Positions 8,765 to 18,529 of a stretch of DNA of 64,000 nucleotides are shown in pieces (the stretch's first letter is position 1; the number at the start of each line of letters is the position of its first letter). The position numbers were made by a program, and so were the translations under genes. This DNA is from Paracidovorax konjaci. GTDB lineage: Bacteria; Pseudomonadota; Gammaproteobacteria; Burkholderiales; Burkholderiaceae_C. The notes beneath the pieces were generated by a model. The model made no database searches and was not told the origin of the DNA. It saw only the letters and a program-made list of their open reading frames with translations. The stretch covers positions 1 to 64,000 of the forward strand of contig NZ_FOMQ01000011.1 of the NCBI RefSeq assembly GCF_900112675.1, read 5' to 3'.

Positions 8765-10045
8765 TCATGCAGCCACGAACTCATTCCACTTCTGCACCAT
8801 GTAGTTGTTCTCGTCCATCACCGCGTTCCAGCAGGCGATGGCGCCCATGCGCGCTTCGTAGCTGCCGCCGTCGCGCACCGAGCCGGCCTTGGCGAGCACC
8901 TGGCCCTGCGGGCCCTTGATGTCTTTTTCGGCGGGCTTGCCTTCCATCCAGTAGGCCCATTCATAGGCTTCCATCTTGGCCTTGGCGGTGTCCAGCACGG
9001 CGCTGTAGTAGCCCTGGCGGTTGAGGTACGCACCGGCCCAGCCGTCGAGGAACCAGTTGATGAACTCGTAGGCGCCGTCGAGCTTGCGGCCCGAAAGCGT
9101 GGCCGGCACGCCGAAGCCCGCGGCCCACGCGCGGTAGCCTTCCTTGAGCGGCTGGAAGTTGCAGGCCACGCCCTTCGAGCGCACGGCGGTGACGGCGGGG
9201 CTCCACATCGACTGGATCACCACCTCGCCGGAGGCCATCAGGTTCACGCTCTCGTTGAAGTCTTTCCAGAGCGCGCGGAACTGGCCAGCCTTCTTGGCTT
9301 CGATCAGCGTCTTGATCGTGAGGTCGATCTCCTTCTTGGTCATGTTCCCCTTGTCGGGGTACTTGTAGAGGCCCATGGCCTCCACCACCATGGCCGCGTC
9401 CATGATGCCGATCGACGGGATGTTCAGGATCGCCGTCTTGCCCTTGAACTCGGGGTTCAGCAGCTCGGCCCAGGAATCGATCGGTCGCTTGATGAGGTCG
9501 GGCCGAATACCCAGCGTGTCGGCGTTGTACACGGTGGGGATCAGCGACATGAACTGCGTGGGCGACTTCGCGAAGACCTTGCTCTTCTCGCCTTCGAGGA
9601 ACATCACCTTCTTGGGTGCCGTGCCCTGCTCGCCCACGGCCTTGCCGGCCACGGTGCCCTGCGTGAACAGCGGGGTGATCTTGTCGGCGTTCTTGATGCG
9701 CTTCGTGTCGATGCCCTTGAGGTTGCCGGTGGGCACGATCTTCTTGAGCGAGAAGTACTCGGTGTCGATCAGGTCGAAGCTGTTGGGCGCCGTCACCGCG
9801 CGCTTGGTAACGTCGTCGGTGGTCACGGCCACGTACTGGATCTCGATGCCCGTGTCGGCCTTGAACTTCTCGGCGATGGCCTTGTCCTGGTTCACCGCGG
9901 TGCCCAGGTAGCGCAGCACGATCTTCTCCTGCGCATGGATGGCCGGGAACAGGCCCGCGGCCAGAATGCCCGCCGTGCCCTGGAGCAGCGAGCGGCGCTG
10001 CAGGCCGTGGGCGGGGGACGGGGAATCGGAAATCACGTCGGACAT
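8765..10045 (-). CDS. ABC transporter periplasmic solute-binding protein (PotD/extracellular type 1)
   Basis: This is a 426-residue binding protein. The N-terminus has a twin-arginine motif (LQRRSLLQGTAGI) and a likely cleavage after IHA, so it may be exported folded by Tat. The body shows the PotD-like pattern: RYLGTAVNQDKAIAEKFKADTGIEIQY, then DSWAELLNPEFKGKTAIL and GYRAWAAGFGVPATL. It would capture the ligand for the two permeases and ATPase of this operon. The ligand class (polyamine, opine, amino-acid derivative) cannot be read from sequence. A family B repeat follows immediately, separating this normally abundant product from the permease genes. Confidence 0.88.
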   Translation of the reverse strand: MSDVISDSPSPAHGLQRRSLLQGTAGILAAGLFPAIHAQEKIVLRYLGTAVNQDKAIAEKFKADTGIEIQYVAVTTDDVTKRAVTAPNSFDLIDTEYFSLKKIVPTGNLKGIDTKRIKNADKITPLFTQGTVAGKAVGEQGTAPKKVMFLEGEKSKVFAKSPTQFMSLIPTVYNADTLGIRPDLIKRPIDSWAELLNPEFKGKTAILNIPSIGIMDAAMVVEAMGLYKYPDKGNMTKKEIDLTIKTLIEAKKAGQFRALWKDFNESVNLMASGEVVIQSMWSPAVTAVRSKGVACNFQPLKEGYRAWAAGFGVPATLSGRKLDGAYEFINWFLDGWAGAYLNRQGYYSAVLDTAKAKMEAYEWAYWMEGKPAEKDIKGPQGQVLAKAGSVRDGGSYEARMGAIACWNAVMDENNYMVQKWNEFVAA

Positions 10046-10145
10046 GGATCGGCTCCTGGTTGGGATGAAGGACAGGGGGGACGGTGAACGGTGAAGGGAA
10101 ACGGACAGAGAAGGATCAGGTCGGCGAAGGCGTAAGCGAAGGCGC

Positions 10146-11204
<1,059 letters not shown>

Positions 11205-11432
11205 GCCCCGGCGGTACGCAAGCGGCGTGCCAGCATCGCATACCGTTTGCGCACCATTTTGTATACAGAATTGCCGCGCCACGGTGCACGCGGCGCGTGC
11301 TGCACCAACCTGGCGGAGCGCGGCCCCCACCCCGGCCCGTGCCGGCGCTCCACCCCGGGGCATGCAGGGCCGGTCCGCGCCGCCGGGGGCGCGGGCACAT
11401 GCCGGTGCGCCATCCCGTGCCCCGCCGGTGCT

Positions 11433-11494
11433 TTCGCGACGGCGCCCACGGCTTCGCATGCGCGGCATGGCAACGCGCCGGTCCGCGCCACCAT
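11433..11494 (+). promoter_or_regulatory. Perfect PIP box and -10 element (HrpX-type promoter)
   Basis: TTCGC at 11433-11437, exactly 15 bases, then TTCGC at 11453-11457 match the plant-inducible promoter consensus TTCGB-N15-TTCGB bound by HrpX. A CACCAT at 11489-11494 fits the associated YANNNT -10 with a 31-base gap; 30-32 is the expected range. The start codon of the His-rich gene is 55 bases further on. It lies in the 344-bp divergent space upstream of the ABC operon; apart from this I see nothing there. Confidence 0.7.
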
Positions 11495-11548
11495 CGGCAT
11501 CACCGAAGCGCGGCCCCGTGCCGTGCCGGCCGAACCACTGGAGTCGCC

Positions 11549-12316
11549 ATGAACGAGGTCAAGTTCAACAGAACACACGGCGTGCCGCAGCCCGCGGCAC
11601 CGGACCAACACGCCCCCGCGGGCCCGGCGCCCGCGCGGTCGCGGTCGCTGCTGCACAGCCACACCGGCCTGCACGGGCGCGGCGGCATGCCGCACCAGGA
11701 GCCCACGATGTCGCCGCGCTCCGCGCTGCCCTCCCGCCCGCGCGGCATCCTGTCCAACACCTTCGCGGGCATGGGCTACCACGCCGGGGCCGCCATGCAC
11801 GGCGCGGCCCAGGGCATGCACCACAAATACCAAGCCAAGGTCAGCGGGTTCAAGGCCGACATGTTCAAGAAAATGGGTTTCCGCTACGAGGCGCAGGCCC
11901 ATAAATACGAAAAGCACTACCACCAGCAGGCCGCGCGCTATTCCTTCGGCAGCGCGCACAGCCACATGCATGCCATCTCGCATACCGCGCAGTACGGCAT
12001 GGCCGCGGGCGTGTACCACGCCGCCGCCACGGTGATGCCGGCGATCCACCACTTCAACCCGCACCACCTCGCGCACCAGGCCGCGGCCTACGGCCACTAC
12101 AAGCTGAACCAGGTGGCCTATGGCGCCATGGCCGGCCTGGGCGGCGTGGCCGCAGCGGCCTACGGGGCCAGCGCGGCGATGCACCACGCAGCCCACACGG
12201 CCGCCAACGTGTACCACGCGGTGCAGTACCCGGCGGCGGCCTTCCAGCACTACGCGGCCAGCTTCGACCCCTACGCCACGGCACAGCACTACGCGCCGTA
12301 CCGCCCCTACTTCTGA
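11549..12316 (+). CDS. His/Ala/Tyr-rich protein of unknown function; candidate type III secreted protein
   Basis: I do not recognise this 255-residue protein. Residues 1-70 are Pro/Ser/Arg/His-rich and probably disordered, as in type III secretion signals. Residues ~75-255 are unusually rich in His, Ala and Tyr, with repeated aromatic-His patterns (GMHHKYQAK, KYEKHYHQQAARYSFG, AHSHMHAISHTAQYG, AIHHFNPHHLAHQAAAYGHYK) and a C-terminal YAPYRPYF. No signal peptide or obvious enzyme motif is visible; the Gly/Ala-rich stretch around AYGAMAGLGGVAAAAYGAS could contact membrane. The only strong clue is the perfect PIP box with -10 upstream. A small acidic gene follows 26 bases after the stop. Metal binding through the many His residues is possible but untested. 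Confidence 0.6.
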   Translation: MNEVKFNRTHGVPQPAAPDQHAPAGPAPARSRSLLHSHTGLHGRGGMPHQEPTMSPRSALPSRPRGILSNTFAGMGYHAGAAMHGAAQGMHHKYQAKVSGFKADMFKKMGFRYEAQAHKYEKHYHQQAARYSFGSAHSHMHAISHTAQYGMAAGVYHAAATVMPAIHHFNPHHLAHQAAAYGHYKLNQVAYGAMAGLGGVAAAAYGASAAMHHAAHTAANVYHAVQYPAAAFQHYAASFDPYATAQHYAPYRPYF

Positions 12317-12342
12317 CCCCGAGCCCCTGAAAGGCGCCCGAC

Positions 12343-12750
12343 ATGAGCACCGACACCCCCGCCGAGGCCCCCGCCCGCCCCCTCGCCGCACCGGCCCTGC
12401 CCCCAGGCAACCCCGGCGAACCCTTCGACGAGCGCGCCCTGCTGGCGCACTACGTGCTGCGCGATTTCGAGAACGCCGTGGCCGAGGTGGAGCAGACGCT
12501 GCGCGCCGCCGATGCCGACATGGCCGCCGCCGCGGGCGCCCCGGAGTCCGGCGAGGGTGCCGACGACGAGGCCGCCGCCCAGCGCCGCCAGGACATCGCC
12601 CGCCACATCGTCACCGGCGCCTGGCTGAACCGCCACAACCCCGACTGGGACCCCGCGCTGCCCGAGACGCACCGGCCCGACCCGAACGATCCGCTGTTGG
12701 CACTGCTGAAGGACATCGCCGCGAAGGACGGTGCGGCGGCAGCGGCCTGA
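12343..12750 (+). CDS. Small acidic protein downstream of the His-rich gene; possible chaperone/partner
   Basis: This 135-residue, strongly acidic protein has a Pro/Ala-rich first 30 residues, a helical middle (RALLAHYVLRDFENAVAEVEQTLRAADAD) and a second conserved-looking segment (RQDIARHIVTGAWLNRHNPDWDP). It has no known domain that I can see. It is preceded by GAAAGG at a good distance and follows the His-rich gene by 26 bases, so both are probably on the PIP-driven transcript. Size, acidity and position fit a type III chaperone, but this is inference only; it could equally be an unrelated cytosolic protein. Confidence 0.55.
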   Translation: MSTDTPAEAPARPLAAPALPPGNPGEPFDERALLAHYVLRDFENAVAEVEQTLRAADADMAAAAGAPESGEGADDEAAAQRRQDIARHIVTGAWLNRHNPDWDPALPETHRPDPNDPLLALLKDIAAKDGAAAAA

Positions 12751-12806
12751 CCGCACCGCCCCGCCCCGGGCCACACGCTTCGGTCCGGGCCCGCACGGAC
12801 AACCCA

Positions 12807-12854
12807 TTTGCTACATTTTCAATAGCAAACTATTCAATGAATTAGGCGGCATGG
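12807..12854 (+). repeat. Family A palindromic repeat, copy 2 (between convergent genes)
   Basis: This is the clearest copy: TTTGCTA and TAGCAAA form a 7-bp inverted repeat around a ~9-base AT-rich loop. The flank reads ATTCAATGAAT, then GGCGGCATGG. It lies between the convergent acidic-protein gene and cobT. The orientation is taken as plus by definition. Other copies are at 1726 and 26428 (minus) and at 28692 and 59766 (plus). Confidence 0.85.
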
Positions 12855-12939
12855 AGCACTTTTCAGTGCAATCCGGACCAACGGACCTTCCGGCACCGCC
12901 GTGGAGCGCTGGCACTGGCACCGGCGCCGACGCTGCCGC

Positions 12940-14019
12940 TCAGTCAGCCTTCTGCGCCACGCCGGCTTCCTCGAAGCTAGCCATCTCCCGCAGGATGGCG
13001 CAGGCCGAGGTGAGCAGCGGCCATGCCAGCGCGGCGCCCGAGCCCTCGCCCAGGCGCAGGCCCAGGTCCAGCAAAGGTTCTGCGCCCAGGGCGTCGAGCA
13101 TGAGCGCGTGCCCCGGCTCGCCCGAGCGGTGGGAGAACACGCAGCGCTCCAGCACCGCCGGCGCGAGGCGGCTGGCCACCAGTACCGCAGCGCTGGTGAT
13201 GAAGCCGTCCACCACGACCACGCGGCGCTCGGCGGCGGCCTGCAGCACGGCGCCCACGAGCGTCGCCACCTCCAGCCCGCCCAACGCGGCCAGCGCGTCG
13301 AGCGGCGCGGTGGCACCGGCATTGGCCTGCAGCGCCTGCCGCAGCACGGCGCGCTTGCGCGCGATGCCCTCGGCGTCCAGGCCCGTGCCGGCGCCCGTGC
13401 AGTCCTCCAGCGCCACGCCGCACAGGCGCGCCAGCAGCAGGCTCGCCACCGAGGTGTTGCCGATGCCCATCTCGCCCAGCAGCAGCGCGTTGCCCGGCAG
13501 GGCCCGCACGATCGCGCGGCCGTTCGCGATGGCCTGTGCGCATTGGTCCGCAGCCATCGCGGGGCCCACCGACGCATCGGCCGTGCCGGCCGCCACGCGG
13601 CAGTCGCCCAGCAGCCGCGGCCGGCCCGGCACGCCCGCGCGCGGGGGCACACCCGTGGCCACGCCGCAGTCGGCTACCGTCAGCGCCAGGCCGTGCTGGC
13701 GCGCGAGCACGCTCACGGCCGCTCCGCCCGCCAGGAAGTTCTCCACCATCTGCGCCGTCACTTCGCTGGGGAACGCCGACACGCCGCGCGCCGCGATGCC
13801 GTGGTCGGCCGCGCACACCAGCATCTGCGGCTCGCGCAGTTCCGGCGCCTCGGTGCCCAGGATGCGGCCGATGCGCACGGCCAGCGATTCCAGCCGGCCC
13901 AGCGCGCCGAGCGGCTTGGTCTTGTGGTCGATGCGGTGCCGCAGGCGGGCGGCGAGCCCTTCGTCCGGCAGGGGGGCGATCTCGGGCCAGGGACTGGCAG
14001 CGGCGGCGATGGGGGTCAT
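12940..14019 (-). CDS. cobT: Nicotinate-nucleotide-dimethylbenzimidazole phosphoribosyltransferase
   Basis: This 359-residue CobT activates 5,6-dimethylbenzimidazole to alpha-ribazole phosphate for the lower ligand of cobalamin. Family signatures are present: TKPLGALGRLESLA near 35-48, VCAADHGIAARGVSAFPSEVTAQMV, EMGIGNTS, and GFITSAAVL with HRSGEPGH near the C-terminus, including the catalytic Glu region (GEGSGAALAWPLL). Its partner bluB, which makes the benzimidazole, is at 24070. The gene ends the cobalamin run in this window. cobS, often found directly after cobT, is absent; a family A repeat and the convergent acidic gene follow instead. Confidence 0.95.
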   Translation of the reverse strand: MTPIAAAASPWPEIAPLPDEGLAARLRHRIDHKTKPLGALGRLESLAVRIGRILGTEAPELREPQMLVCAADHGIAARGVSAFPSEVTAQMVENFLAGGAAVSVLARQHGLALTVADCGVATGVPPRAGVPGRPRLLGDCRVAAGTADASVGPAMAADQCAQAIANGRAIVRALPGNALLLGEMGIGNTSVASLLLARLCGVALEDCTGAGTGLDAEGIARKRAVLRQALQANAGATAPLDALAALGGLEVATLVGAVLQAAAERRVVVVDGFITSAAVLVASRLAPAVLERCVFSHRSGEPGHALMLDALGAEPLLDLGLRLGEGSGAALAWPLLTSACAILREMASFEEAGVAQKAD

Positions 14020-14079
14020 TGCTTCATGTTCCAGGAAAAAGCGTTGCGGGCGAGCGCGCGCCCAGGGGCATGCGCTCGC

Positions 14080-15555
14080 TCATCCACGGCGCTGCGCATC
14101 GCGCCACGCCGCATCGAACCATTCGTCCACGCCGCGCGCCAGGCGGTCGAACACCGCGTCGAGCGTGGGCACATCGGCGCCGAAGAGCGCGCGCAGCGCG
14201 GCCGCATCCTCGAACAGGCCGTGCAGGTACACGCCCAGCACGTTGCCGCGCGCGTTCTGCCACGCCAGGCCGGGAATCACCTCGCGCGCCACGTCGCCCG
14301 CGGCGGCCATGGCCGGGTGCTGCGCGGTGCGGCCGTGGTGGATCTCGTAGCCCCGCACCGCCGCGCCGGACAGCGCGCTCCAGGCGCCTTCCAGCGTGCC
14401 GAAGGCGGTCTGCGTGCGGCGCACCGTCTTGGCGGGCTCGAAGGCCGTCACCAGCGGCAGCAGGCCCAGGCCCGGCGCGTTGCCGTCCACGCCGTGGGTG
14501 TCGATCAATGCCTCGCCCAGCATCTGCAGCCCGCCGCAGATGCCCAGCACGCGGCCGCCGCGCGCCGCGTGCGCGGCGATGGCCGCATCCAGCCCCTGCG
14601 CGCGCAGCCAGGCCAGGTCGGCCGCGGTGGCCTTGGAGCCGGGCAGCACGATCCAGTCGGCCGCGGCCACCTCGGCCGGGCTGCGCGCCCACACGAGGCG
14701 CAGGCCCGGCACGCCCTTGAGCGGCTGGAATTCGTCGAGGTTGCTGATGCGCGGGTACGCCACCACGGCCACCGTGGTGTGCACCGCGCCGCCCGCGCCC
14801 GCGCGCACGTGGCCGGCATCGTCGAACACGCCGTCTTCCTCGGGCAGGCCGTGGCGCCACTGCATGGGGATGGTGGCCACCGTGGGCACGCCCGTGCGCT
14901 CGCGCAGCATCTCGGGCGCGGGCGCGAGCAATGCGGCATCGCCGCGGAACTTGTTGAGCACGAACCCCCGGATCAGCGCGCGCTCGCCCTCGGGCAACAG
15001 CGCCCAGGTGCCGTAGAGGTGCGCGAAGGCGCCGCCGCGGTCGATGTCGGTCACCAGCAGCCCGTGCGCACCCGCATGCCGCGCCACGCGCATGTTGACG
15101 ATGTCGCTCGCGTGCAGGTTGATCTCGGCCGGTGAGCCCGCGCCCTCGATCACCACGATGTCGTTCTCGGCGCGCAGCGCATCGAGCGCGCCGGCCACGT
15201 GCGGCCACACCTGCGCGCTGCGCCCGCGCCAGGGCATGCGCGTGAGTTCATCGCTCACCTGCCCCATCAGCACCACCTGGCTGCGCGTATCAGCTTCGGG
15301 CTTGAGCAGCACCGGGTTCATGCGCACCTCGGGCTCGGCCCGCGCGGCCAGCGCCTGGAAATACTGCGCGCTGCCGATCTCCCCCTGCCCGCCCCCGGGC
15401 GCCTCCACCACGCGCGCGTTGTTGCTCATGTTCTGCGCCTTGAACGGCGCCACGCGCAGCCCCTGGTCGCTGAACCACCGGCACAGCGCCGTCGCGAGCC
15501 AGCTCTTGCCGGCACCGCTGGAGGTGCCGAGGACCATGATGCAGCGGGCGGTCAT
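14080..15555 (-). CDS. cobQ: Cobyric acid synthase (glutamine-hydrolysing)
   Basis: This 491-residue CobQ amidates adenosylcobyrinic acid a,c-diamide at four peripheral carboxylates. The N-terminal ATP-dependent half starts MVLGTSSGAGKSWLATALCR (P-loop) with APFKAQNMSNNA. The C-terminal class I glutamine amidotransferase half has the nucleophile in GRVLGICGGLQMLG and a closing GVYLHGLFED with the catalytic His. ATG 15555 gives the expected length. The gene lies ~60 bp before cobT. The cob genes that normally precede it are 6.5 kb away, beyond an accessory block. Confidence 0.95.
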   Translation of the reverse strand: MTARCIMVLGTSSGAGKSWLATALCRWFSDQGLRVAPFKAQNMSNNARVVEAPGGGQGEIGSAQYFQALAARAEPEVRMNPVLLKPEADTRSQVVLMGQVSDELTRMPWRGRSAQVWPHVAGALDALRAENDIVVIEGAGSPAEINLHASDIVNMRVARHAGAHGLLVTDIDRGGAFAHLYGTWALLPEGERALIRGFVLNKFRGDAALLAPAPEMLRERTGVPTVATIPMQWRHGLPEEDGVFDDAGHVRAGAGGAVHTTVAVVAYPRISNLDEFQPLKGVPGLRLVWARSPAEVAAADWIVLPGSKATAADLAWLRAQGLDAAIAAHAARGGRVLGICGGLQMLGEALIDTHGVDGNAPGLGLLPLVTAFEPAKTVRRTQTAFGTLEGAWSALSGAAVRGYEIHHGRTAQHPAMAAAGDVAREVIPGLAWQNARGNVLGVYLHGLFEDAAALRALFGADVPTLDAVFDRLARGVDEWFDAAWRDAQRRG

Positions 15556-15772
15556 GGAAAGCTGCGCCGGCGGGATGCAGCCTGCCCGCTGCGCGGAGAG
15601 CTGTGGGGAACGGTATGGAATCCGGAAGACGGAGGATGCACGGCAGTCGCGGGGATGGCGGGGGAGCCGTATTGTCTCCTGCGCTGCCCGCCGATCGGGC
15701 CGCCACACTGCGGGCCATGCTGGAGCGCTGCGGGGCAGGCCGTACCGGCGAACGGCCCCACCCGGAATACCG

Positions 15773-17521
15773 TCAGCCGGCAAACGGATCGATGGCCTCC
15801 AACTCGCGCCAGGATTCGATGGAATCCAGGGCGGGCAGGCGTTCCTTGTCCAGGATGGCTTCCATCAACGCGGAGAACAGCTGGCGGCGCGGCTCCGGCA
15901 AGCGCGGCAGGATGGAATCGGACACCGGAGAGAAGTCCCAGTCTCCTTTGGGGTAACCGGCGAGCAAGACGCCCTTGAGCCGCCCCAGCATGTCGGCAAG
16001 CTCCGCGTCTGGCGCTATTTCATGCACCAAGGCTCCATAGAGCAGCCCTTCAGCGACTGCCTGGGACAAGTCTGGTTGCCAAAGTTTGAGCAGGCGTTGC
16101 ACCAAGGGGACAACGGCTTTGACCGATGCATCGTCCCCCCGGGTCAGCAGCGCCGATGCGAAGTTCGCTAGGAAGTCGACGTCAGTGGGGGCGAGCCCAA
16201 GCGCCTTGTTGTACATCGCCTCAGCCGCGTCGTCCTTCCGCTGATCCGCCAGGAAGTTAGCGTAATTGCCAGTGTTGTTCGCGTGGTCGGGGTCGATTTC
16301 AAGCGCTTTTCTATACATCGCTTCAGCCGCGACGTAGTCCTTCCGCTGGTCCCCCAGGAAGTTAGCGTAGTTACCAATGAGCCCAGCGCTACGCGGGAAC
16401 AGTCTGAGTCCCTGCTTATAAATCCGGTTGCGTTCGTCCAAGTCCACCGCAGCCTGTGCTTGCAGTTCCCAGGCCCACCAACTCTTACCGGAGCGCACAG
16501 ATTCGCTAAGAACAGCTCCCGCCTTCTGCTTTTCAACTGAGCCTCGCGATGAGGTTTCGCGCAGTTCACTCGCCTGCTTGCGATAACGCTCCGCACGGTC
16601 CTGTCCGAGTTTGGCGGTGCGTTCGGCAATGGCGGCAACGTCGAAATCCTCCACCAATTTCGCAGCCAACTGCAGCATGAACTCGTCGAAGCCGGCAATC
16701 TTCACCATCAGGCCCTTGTGCTTGCGCAGCACCTGCAACGCCTTTTCCGGCGGCCTCGCGCCCTCGCGGTAACACCACAGCATCCGCCCGGCGATGTCCC
16801 CTTCTTCCAATTCCAACAGCATGTCCATGAGACTGCCGTCGTTTCCACCGTAGCCCACCACGACCGGGGTGAAGTACTGGAACAACTTCTTCAGCGCGAT
16901 CCTCCACCCCTGCTCCAGGGTGGAAACGCCCACCGTGTCATTGATGGGGTGCAGGAAAAGATCGCGGTGGATCTTTGCCACCAGCGGTCGCCTCAGTTGA
17001 GGACGCACGAAGCCCGCGAGCGATTCATGGGCCACCACCAGGGGCGACTGGTGGGCGTGCATGGCCAGGGCATCGGCCACGAGGTTGTCGAAGTTGGTCG
17101 TGACGACGACCTTGTGCCGCGTCCGTTCGATGATCTCCGCCAGCAGCGAATAGCCCAGGCTGGGCGACTTGCCCTCCATCGCAGCTTCCAGTTCGGCATA
17201 GCCCGCCTCGCGGTCACCTTCGAAGCGCCGTTCGAAGATTTGCGGGTAGTGCTCGGCCACCGTCTCCAGGGTGAGCTGGCCGCCTCCGATGCCGCAGCTG
17301 GCGATCCACTCCTCCAGCGGGCGTGAATCCAGGCACTCCCGCAGGTGCAGGTCCTTGATCCAGCGCTCGGCCAGATGATGGCCGGTAGGAATGCCCGAAG
17401 TGAACGATGCACCCGAACCCAGGATGAAGGCGAATTGCCGGTCCTTCATCGAGGCATGGATGTTTGCCATTTCGGCCAGCACGCCATCGAGCGCCCACTC
17501 GGCCACCGGCGATTCCACCAT
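15773..17521 (-). CDS. SIR2-like NAD-binding protein with TPR repeats; candidate anti-phage protein
   Basis: This 582-residue protein has SIR2-fold motifs in residues 1-290: FILGSGASFTSGIP (~33-46, NAD phosphate loop), TTNFDNL (141-147, with the conserved Asn and Asp) and KIHRD, where H185 stands at the catalytic position. GYGGNDGSLMDML follows. After a charged linker (~300-345), at least two TPR units occur at ~365-450 (YANFLGDQRKDYVAAEAMYRKALEIDP and a near-copy). Stand-alone SIR2 domains coupled to repeat sensors often act as NAD-depleting abortive-infection effectors, so that role is plausible here but inferred. The start is ATG 17521, with AGGGAGG just upstream. The base composition is lower in GC than the cob genes on either side. 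Confidence 0.8.
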   Translation of the reverse strand: MVESPVAEWALDGVLAEMANIHASMKDRQFAFILGSGASFTSGIPTGHHLAERWIKDLHLRECLDSRPLEEWIASCGIGGGQLTLETVAEHYPQIFERRFEGDREAGYAELEAAMEGKSPSLGYSLLAEIIERTRHKVVVTTNFDNLVADALAMHAHQSPLVVAHESLAGFVRPQLRRPLVAKIHRDLFLHPINDTVGVSTLEQGWRIALKKLFQYFTPVVVGYGGNDGSLMDMLLELEEGDIAGRMLWCYREGARPPEKALQVLRKHKGLMVKIAGFDEFMLQLAAKLVEDFDVAAIAERTAKLGQDRAERYRKQASELRETSSRGSVEKQKAGAVLSESVRSGKSWWAWELQAQAAVDLDERNRIYKQGLRLFPRSAGLIGNYANFLGDQRKDYVAAEAMYRKALEIDPDHANNTGNYANFLADQRKDDAAEAMYNKALGLAPTDVDFLANFASALLTRGDDASVKAVVPLVQRLLKLWQPDLSQAVAEGLLYGALVHEIAPDAELADMLGRLKGVLLAGYPKGDWDFSPVSDSILPRLPEPRRQLFSALMEAILDKERLPALDSIESWRELEAIDPFAG

Positions 17522-17728
17522 CACAATCCCTCCCTGATTTGATCTTGCCGCCACGGCCTGGGCAGCCCCGGGTAGCCCCGGTGAGCCGGCATGGCGAATT
17601 TTTTCACGCGCTTTTTTCGGCGGTGCTGAACTTATCAGAGTTTGTGGTGGGAACTGGCCTGCATCGCCAAGGCACTGGGCCGGTCGCCGGACCGCAACGT
17701 GCGGGCCGCAGGCGGACCGGCCCTGCCC

Positions 17729-18529
17729 TCATCCCTGCGCCGGTTGCCCGTTGGATGCCGACACCCCGCCATCCACCGGCAGCACCACCCCCGTGACGAA
17801 ACCCGCGTCCGGGCTCGCGAGGAAGGCGATCACGGAGGCGATCTCTTCGGGTTCGGCGCCGCGGCCGAGCGGGATGCGTTCGGCGAACTTGGCGAGCAGT
17901 TCGGGGTTGCCCTTGATGTCTTCGGTCATGCCCGTGAAGGTGAGGCTGGGCGCCACCGCGTTCACGCGCACGCCGTCGCGGCCGTGGTCGAGCGCCAGCG
18001 CGCGCGTGAAGTTGGAGATGGCCCCCTTGGAGGTGTTGTAGAAGCTCATGTCCCAATCGCCGCCCAGGCCCGAGACGGACGAGGTGTTGACGATGCAGCC
18101 CCGGCTCTTGATCAGGTGCGGCATGGCGGAGCGTGCGCCGTGGAAGACGCCGGAGACGTTGGTGGCCAGGACGCGGTGCCAGTCTTCCAGGCTCGCTTCG
18201 GTGACCTTGCCCTGCACGGCGATGCCGGCGTTGTTGACCATGACGTCGAGCCGGCCGAAGCGCTCCACGGTGGCATCGACGAGTTCCTGCACCTCGTCGA
18301 ACAGGGACACGTCGGCCGGGTGCGCGAGCGTGCGGTCGGCGGGCAGGTCGGCGCGGGTGGCGGCGAGTTTCTCGTCACTCAGGTCGGCGATGGCGACCAT
18401 CGCGCCTTCTTCCGAGAAGCGGCGCGCGGTGGCGGCGCCGATGCCGGAGCCCGCGCCGGTGACGATCACGACCTTGCCGGCGAAGCGGGCAAAAGGCGCG
18501 CCCCGAGATCCGAGTTGGTTGTCGAGCAT
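17729..18529 (-). CDS. Short-chain dehydrogenase/reductase
   Basis: This is a 266-residue classical SDR. The NAD(P) loop is TGAGSGIG at ~27-34, followed by ADLSDEKL (an Asp after beta2 favours NAD), NNAG at ~100, catalytic Ser in NTSSVSG and YNTSK (Tyr-x3-Lys). The C-terminal PVDGGVSASN is typical. The substrate is unknown; the sequence resembles the broad FabG-like oxidoreductase group. ATG 18529 is preceded by GGAG. It is transcribed divergently from the PIP-type effector operon, with 243 bp between. Confidence 0.85.
   Translation of the reverse strand: MLDNQLGSRGAPFARFAGKVVIVTGAGSGIGAATARRFSEEGAMVAIADLSDEKLAATRADLPADRTLAHPADVSLFDEVQELVDATVERFGRLDVMVNNAGIAVQGKVTEASLEDWHRVLATNVSGVFHGARSAMPHLIKSRGCIVNTSSVSGLGGDWDMSFYNTSKGAISNFTRALALDHGRDGVRVNAVAPSLTFTGMTEDIKGNPELLAKFAERIPLGRGAEPEEIASVIAFLASPDAGFVTGVVLPVDGGVSASNGQPAQG

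Noticed and set aside
15556-15772. Possible second cobalamin riboswitch before cobQ
   Set aside because: There is a C-rich run and CCGGATTCCATACCG, which recalls a B12 box, but the box is interrupted and the other conserved blocks are missing. At most it is a remnant.
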